A DNA stretch of 24,044 nt from UBA2922 sp035352555. GTDB taxonomy: Bacteria; Bacillota; Clostridia; Oscillospirales; Oscillospiraceae. The stretch is from positions 1 through 24,044 of the forward strand of contig DAOPXW010000029.1 of NCBI GenBank assembly GCA_035352555.1, read 5' to 3'. The notes under the pieces are model-generated. The model did not search any database and was not told the origin of the DNA. It saw nothing but the letters and a program-made list of their open reading frames with translations. Of the stretch, positions 21,542-24,044 are shown piece by piece. Numbering within the stretch: the stretch's first letter is position 1; every line of letters begins with the position of its first letter. Both the position numbers and the translations under genes were made by a program.

Positions 21542-22795
21542 CTATATTTTTTCCAGCGACGCCCGAAAAAGCTCGTTGTCGTCCGGCGGTAGTTCCTGTT
21601 TCTCTGTCTGGTCGAAGGCGGGCTGCATCCAAGGGTTGAACTGCACCTTTTCCACGGCCTGCGCCTCCAGTACGGCACCGATGAGCTGATTGGACACCAG
21701 AAAGCCGGAGGGCGTGAAAGCCCAGCGATCCTCGGTTTTTTTCGTCCAGCCCCGGTCCGCGAAGGTCTCCATCAGCGCCTCGATGGGCGCCCACTCGCTG
21801 AGGTAGAGGGCCCGGTATTCGCTGCTGGAGACACCCCGGGCGGTGCGCAGCCCCAGCATCAGATATTCCGAGGCGCGCTCCATGGGGGACACGCGCTCGT
21901 ATTCGTCCACAATGCTTTTGTCCGCATCCATGCCGGAAATATACGCGTCCAGATCGCGGACGTAGCGGTAGCGCAGCGTGCCCACGCCGGAGGCCGCCCC
22001 GGGGCCGAAGCCCATGTAATCGCCCAGCCGCCAGTATTTCAGATTATGGCGGGATTCGTAGCCGGGGATGGCAAAGTTGGAGATTTCATACTGCTTGTAG
22101 CCGTAGCGCTCCAGATTTTCCACGGCGTAGAGGTACATATCGGCCTGGGTGTCGTCATCCGGGATCAGGGGGGAGCCGGAATACTCGGCATACATGGGCG
22201 TCCCCTCCTCCAGCTTCAGTCCGTAGCAGGACAGATGCTCCGGCCGCAGCGCCATGGCCTTGGCCAGCGTGTCGGCCCAGTCGGCCTTGGACTGGCTGGG
22301 CAGCCCGTAGATGAGATCGAGGCTGATATTGTCGAAGCCCGCGTCCCGGGCGGCCTTTACGGCCAGTTCCACCTGCTTGTAGTTGTGACGGCGGCCGATC
22401 ATTTTGAGAATATCGTTGTTGGCGGACTGCATCCCGATGGACAGGCGGTTGACGCCCTCCCGCCGGAGCAGCCTGAGGTCGGCAGCGCCGAGACTGTCGG
22501 GGTTTCCCTCCATGGTGACCTCGGCGTCCCGCCGGGTGAGCCCCAGGTCCTTCACGGCGCGGAAAACATTGCAGATGCGTTTTGCGCCAAAATAGCTGGG
22601 GGTTCCGCCGCCGAAATAGACGGTGTCGATCTGATAGCCCGCCATGGTGGGGGCCGCCTCCCGGATATGCCGGATCAGCGCGTCCTCATACTCCGGCATG
22701 CGCTTTTCGCACCCGGCGAGGGAATAAAAATCGCAGTACCCGCACTTTGAGGCGCAGAACGGTATATGGATGTACAGGCCCAATCGCTTGTCCAT
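21542..22795 (-). CDS. hemW: HemW-like radical SAM protein
   Basis: HemW is a radical SAM protein related to oxygen-independent coproporphyrinogen oxidase and acts as a heme chaperone in characterised cases. The 417-aa protein has the cluster motif CASKCGYC (Cys 14, 18, 21), the SAM-binding GGGTPS (62-67) and the HemN-type C-terminal domain. It lacks the N-terminal extension of true HemN and is slightly longer than typical HemW at the C-terminus (tail of about 30 residues, FNPWMQPAFDQ onward). The ATG at 22795 has GGGAG five bases upstream. It follows htpG by 22 bases and so is likely in its operon. Whether this anaerobe uses heme cannot be seen here. Confidence 0.93.
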   Translation of the reverse strand: MDKRLGLYIHIPFCASKCGYCDFYSLAGCEKRMPEYEDALIRHIREAAPTMAGYQIDTVYFGGGTPSYFGAKRICNVFRAVKDLGLTRRDAEVTMEGNPDSLGAADLRLLRREGVNRLSIGMQSANNDILKMIGRRHNYKQVELAVKAARDAGFDNISLDLIYGLPSQSKADWADTLAKAMALRPEHLSCYGLKLEEGTPMYAEYSGSPLIPDDDTQADMYLYAVENLERYGYKQYEISNFAIPGYESRHNLKYWRLGDYMGFGPGAASGVGTLRYRYVRDLDAYISGMDADKSIVDEYERVSPMERASEYLMLGLRTARGVSSSEYRALYLSEWAPIEALMETFADRGWTKKTEDRWAFTPSGFLVSNQLIGAVLEAQAVEKVQFNPWMQPAFDQTEKQELPPDDNELFRASLEKI

Positions 22796-22817
22796 GGCGT
22801 CTCCCAATCGTAAAAAA

Positions 22818-24044
22818 TCAGAACAGGTCGCTGACCAGCTCCACAAATTCCCCCGCGTCCTCCAGCTCCACGCCGGCGATCAGCTCGGCCTCGGCGGCCA
22901 GGATCTTGGCGTACTTCGCGGCCTTGTCCCTGTCACCCGCGTCATAGGCGGCCTTCAGGGCCTTCACGGCGGCGTGCTCGGGGTTGAGCTCCAGCACGCG
23001 GGTGGCGCGGATGGAGCGCATCTCCTCGCTGGGGCCGGCGCGGAAATACCGCTCCATCTCCAGCGTGACGCCGCCCTCGGTGGCCAGGCAGCAGGGTTTT
23101 GAAACCAGCTTGCTCGACAGCCGCACCTTGGCGACACGCTCACCCAGCGACTCCTTGACGAAGTCCAGCAACTCCTTGTTTTCCTCGTTGCGCTCCTCTG
23201 CGGCCTTCTTATCCTCGTCGGTGTCGAAGCCCAGATCGTCGGTGACCACGTTGCAGAAGGGCTTGCCGTCCTGATCGCGGAGGGATTCCAGCACCATCTC
23301 GTCGATGGGTGCGGCGAGATACAGGATCTCAAAGCCCCGGGCGCGGACTTCCTCGCACTGGGGCAGGTCCATGGCATGCTTCACGGTGTCGGAGGAGGCA
23401 AAATAGATCTTCGTCTGGCTCTCCGGCATGGCGGCGGCGTATTCCGCCAGCGTCTCCTGATGATCCTCGCTGGTGTAGTAGATCAGCAGATCGCGCAGGA
23501 AATCCTTGTAGCGGCCGTACTCGTCGCACACGCCGCACTTGAGGTGGATACCGAAATTCTTGAAGAATTCCTCGTATTTGGGCCGGTCGTCCTTCATCAT
23601 TTTTTCCAGCTCGCCCTTGATCTTCTTCTCAAGGTTCTGGCCGATGACATGGAGCTGCCGGGTGTGCTGCAAAATCTCGCGGGAGATGTTCAGGGAAAGG
23701 TCGGGGGAATCCACCACGCCCTTGACGAACTCAAAGTAGTCATGCACCAGATCGCCGCACTTCTCCATAATCATCACGCCGTTGGAATACAGGGTGATGC
23801 CGGCCTTGTGATCCTCGGAGAAGACGTTCATCGGCTCCGCGCCGGGAATGAAAAGCATGGCCTTATAGGAAATGCTGCCTTCGGCGTCCACCCGCAGGAT
23901 GACGGCGGGATCTTTCGTCTCGCGGTATTTCTCCTTGAAGAAGGCAGCACAGTCGTCGTCGGATACGTCGGCCTTGGAGCGCTGCCAGATGGGGACCATG
24001 GAGTTCACCGTCTCGGTCTCGGTGACCGTCTCGTAGGTCATTTT
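22818..24044 (-). CDS. htpG: HtpG (Hsp90 chaperone), middle and C-terminal part
   Basis: HtpG is the bacterial Hsp90, an ATP-driven dimeric chaperone. The window holds the last 408 codons; the N-terminal ATPase domain lies beyond 24044. The visible part contains the start of the middle domain (VNSMVPIWQRSK), YSNGVMIMEKCGDLVHDYF, the catalytic-loop segment DSPDLSLNISREILQ, and the C-terminal dimerisation domain. A Cys pair (CGVCDEYG) in the middle domain is not typical of E. coli HtpG. It is the first gene visible of the htpG-hemW-vanW-metG run. Confidence 0.95.
   Translation of the reverse strand, partial: KMTYETVTETETVNSMVPIWQRSKADVSDDDCAAFFKEKYRETKDPAVILRVDAEGSISYKAMLFIPGAEPMNVFSEDHKAGITLYSNGVMIMEKCGDLVHDYFEFVKGVVDSPDLSLNISREILQHTRQLHVIGQNLEKKIKGELEKMMKDDRPKYEEFFKNFGIHLKCGVCDEYGRYKDFLRDLLIYYTSEDHQETLAEYAAAMPESQTKIYFASSDTVKHAMDLPQCEEVRARGFEILYLAAPIDEMVLESLRDQDGKPFCNVVTDDLGFDTDEDKKAAEERNEENKELLDFVKESLGERVAKVRLSSKLVSKPCCLATEGGVTLEMERYFRAGPSEEMRSIRATRVLELNPEHAAVKALKAAYDAGDRDKAAKYAKILAAEAELIAGVELEDAGEFVELVSDLF

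Overview
The window looks like chromosomal DNA of a GC-rich anaerobic Firmicute, most likely a gut Clostridia lineage such as Oscillospiraceae. That is an inference from gene content: a sensory [FeFe] hydrogenase, an EFR1-type flavodoxin-ferredoxin, two DegV proteins, DUF362 and DUF2461 proteins, a VanW protein and COG0523 GTPases. Strong Shine-Dalgarno sites and sigma-A type promoters with 17-bp spacers fit. No rRNA, tRNA, CRISPR array, phage gene or transposase was seen. A 100-N assembly gap lies at 15719-15818.

Layout. Positions 1-1444: the tail of an unknown + strand gene, a terminator, then a - strand pair encoding an ANTAR-domain regulator and a stand-alone B3/B4 (PheRS-beta-like) protein. 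Positions 1457-7211: a + strand operon larE-larB-larC-hydS-phosphatase. Three genes make the nickel-pincer nucleotide cofactor. larC overlaps a sensory [FeFe] hydrogenase with a PAS domain, which overlaps a SpoIIE/PP2C phosphatase. No lactate racemase gene (larA) is in view. Positions 7218-9549: - strand SGNH hydrolase, TetR-type regulator and DegV protein. Positions 9717-14414: + strand Na/Pi cotransporter with PhoU domain, DUF362 Fe-S protein, DUF2461 protein and a second DegV protein with its own promoter. Positions 14416-16504: - strand pair of overlapping P-loop GTPases, one a His/Asp-rich COG0523 metallochaperone, the other joined to a YcgQ-like OB-fold domain. Positions 16550-17597: a compact divergent promoter region and the EFR1 gene. 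Positions 17684-24044: a - strand housekeeping group htpG (partial)-hemW-vanW-metG.

Two places merit most attention. The first is the lar-hydS-phosphatase operon, where overlapping frames join nickel-cofactor synthesis to a probable H2 or redox sensor; larC also has its ribosome-binding site buried in a 17-bp hairpin with a competing alternative fold. The second is the GTPase pair, a candidate metal-delivery module with a structured leader and an inverted repeat over its promoter.

No gene-free stretch exceeds 300 bases. The longest are 16505-16759 (divergent promoters and leader hairpins), 9473-9716 (divergent region of the SGNH and Na/Pi genes), 17519-17683 (terminator), 1359-1514 (divergent promoters), 3025-3160 (RNA structure) and 13374-13500 (promoter).
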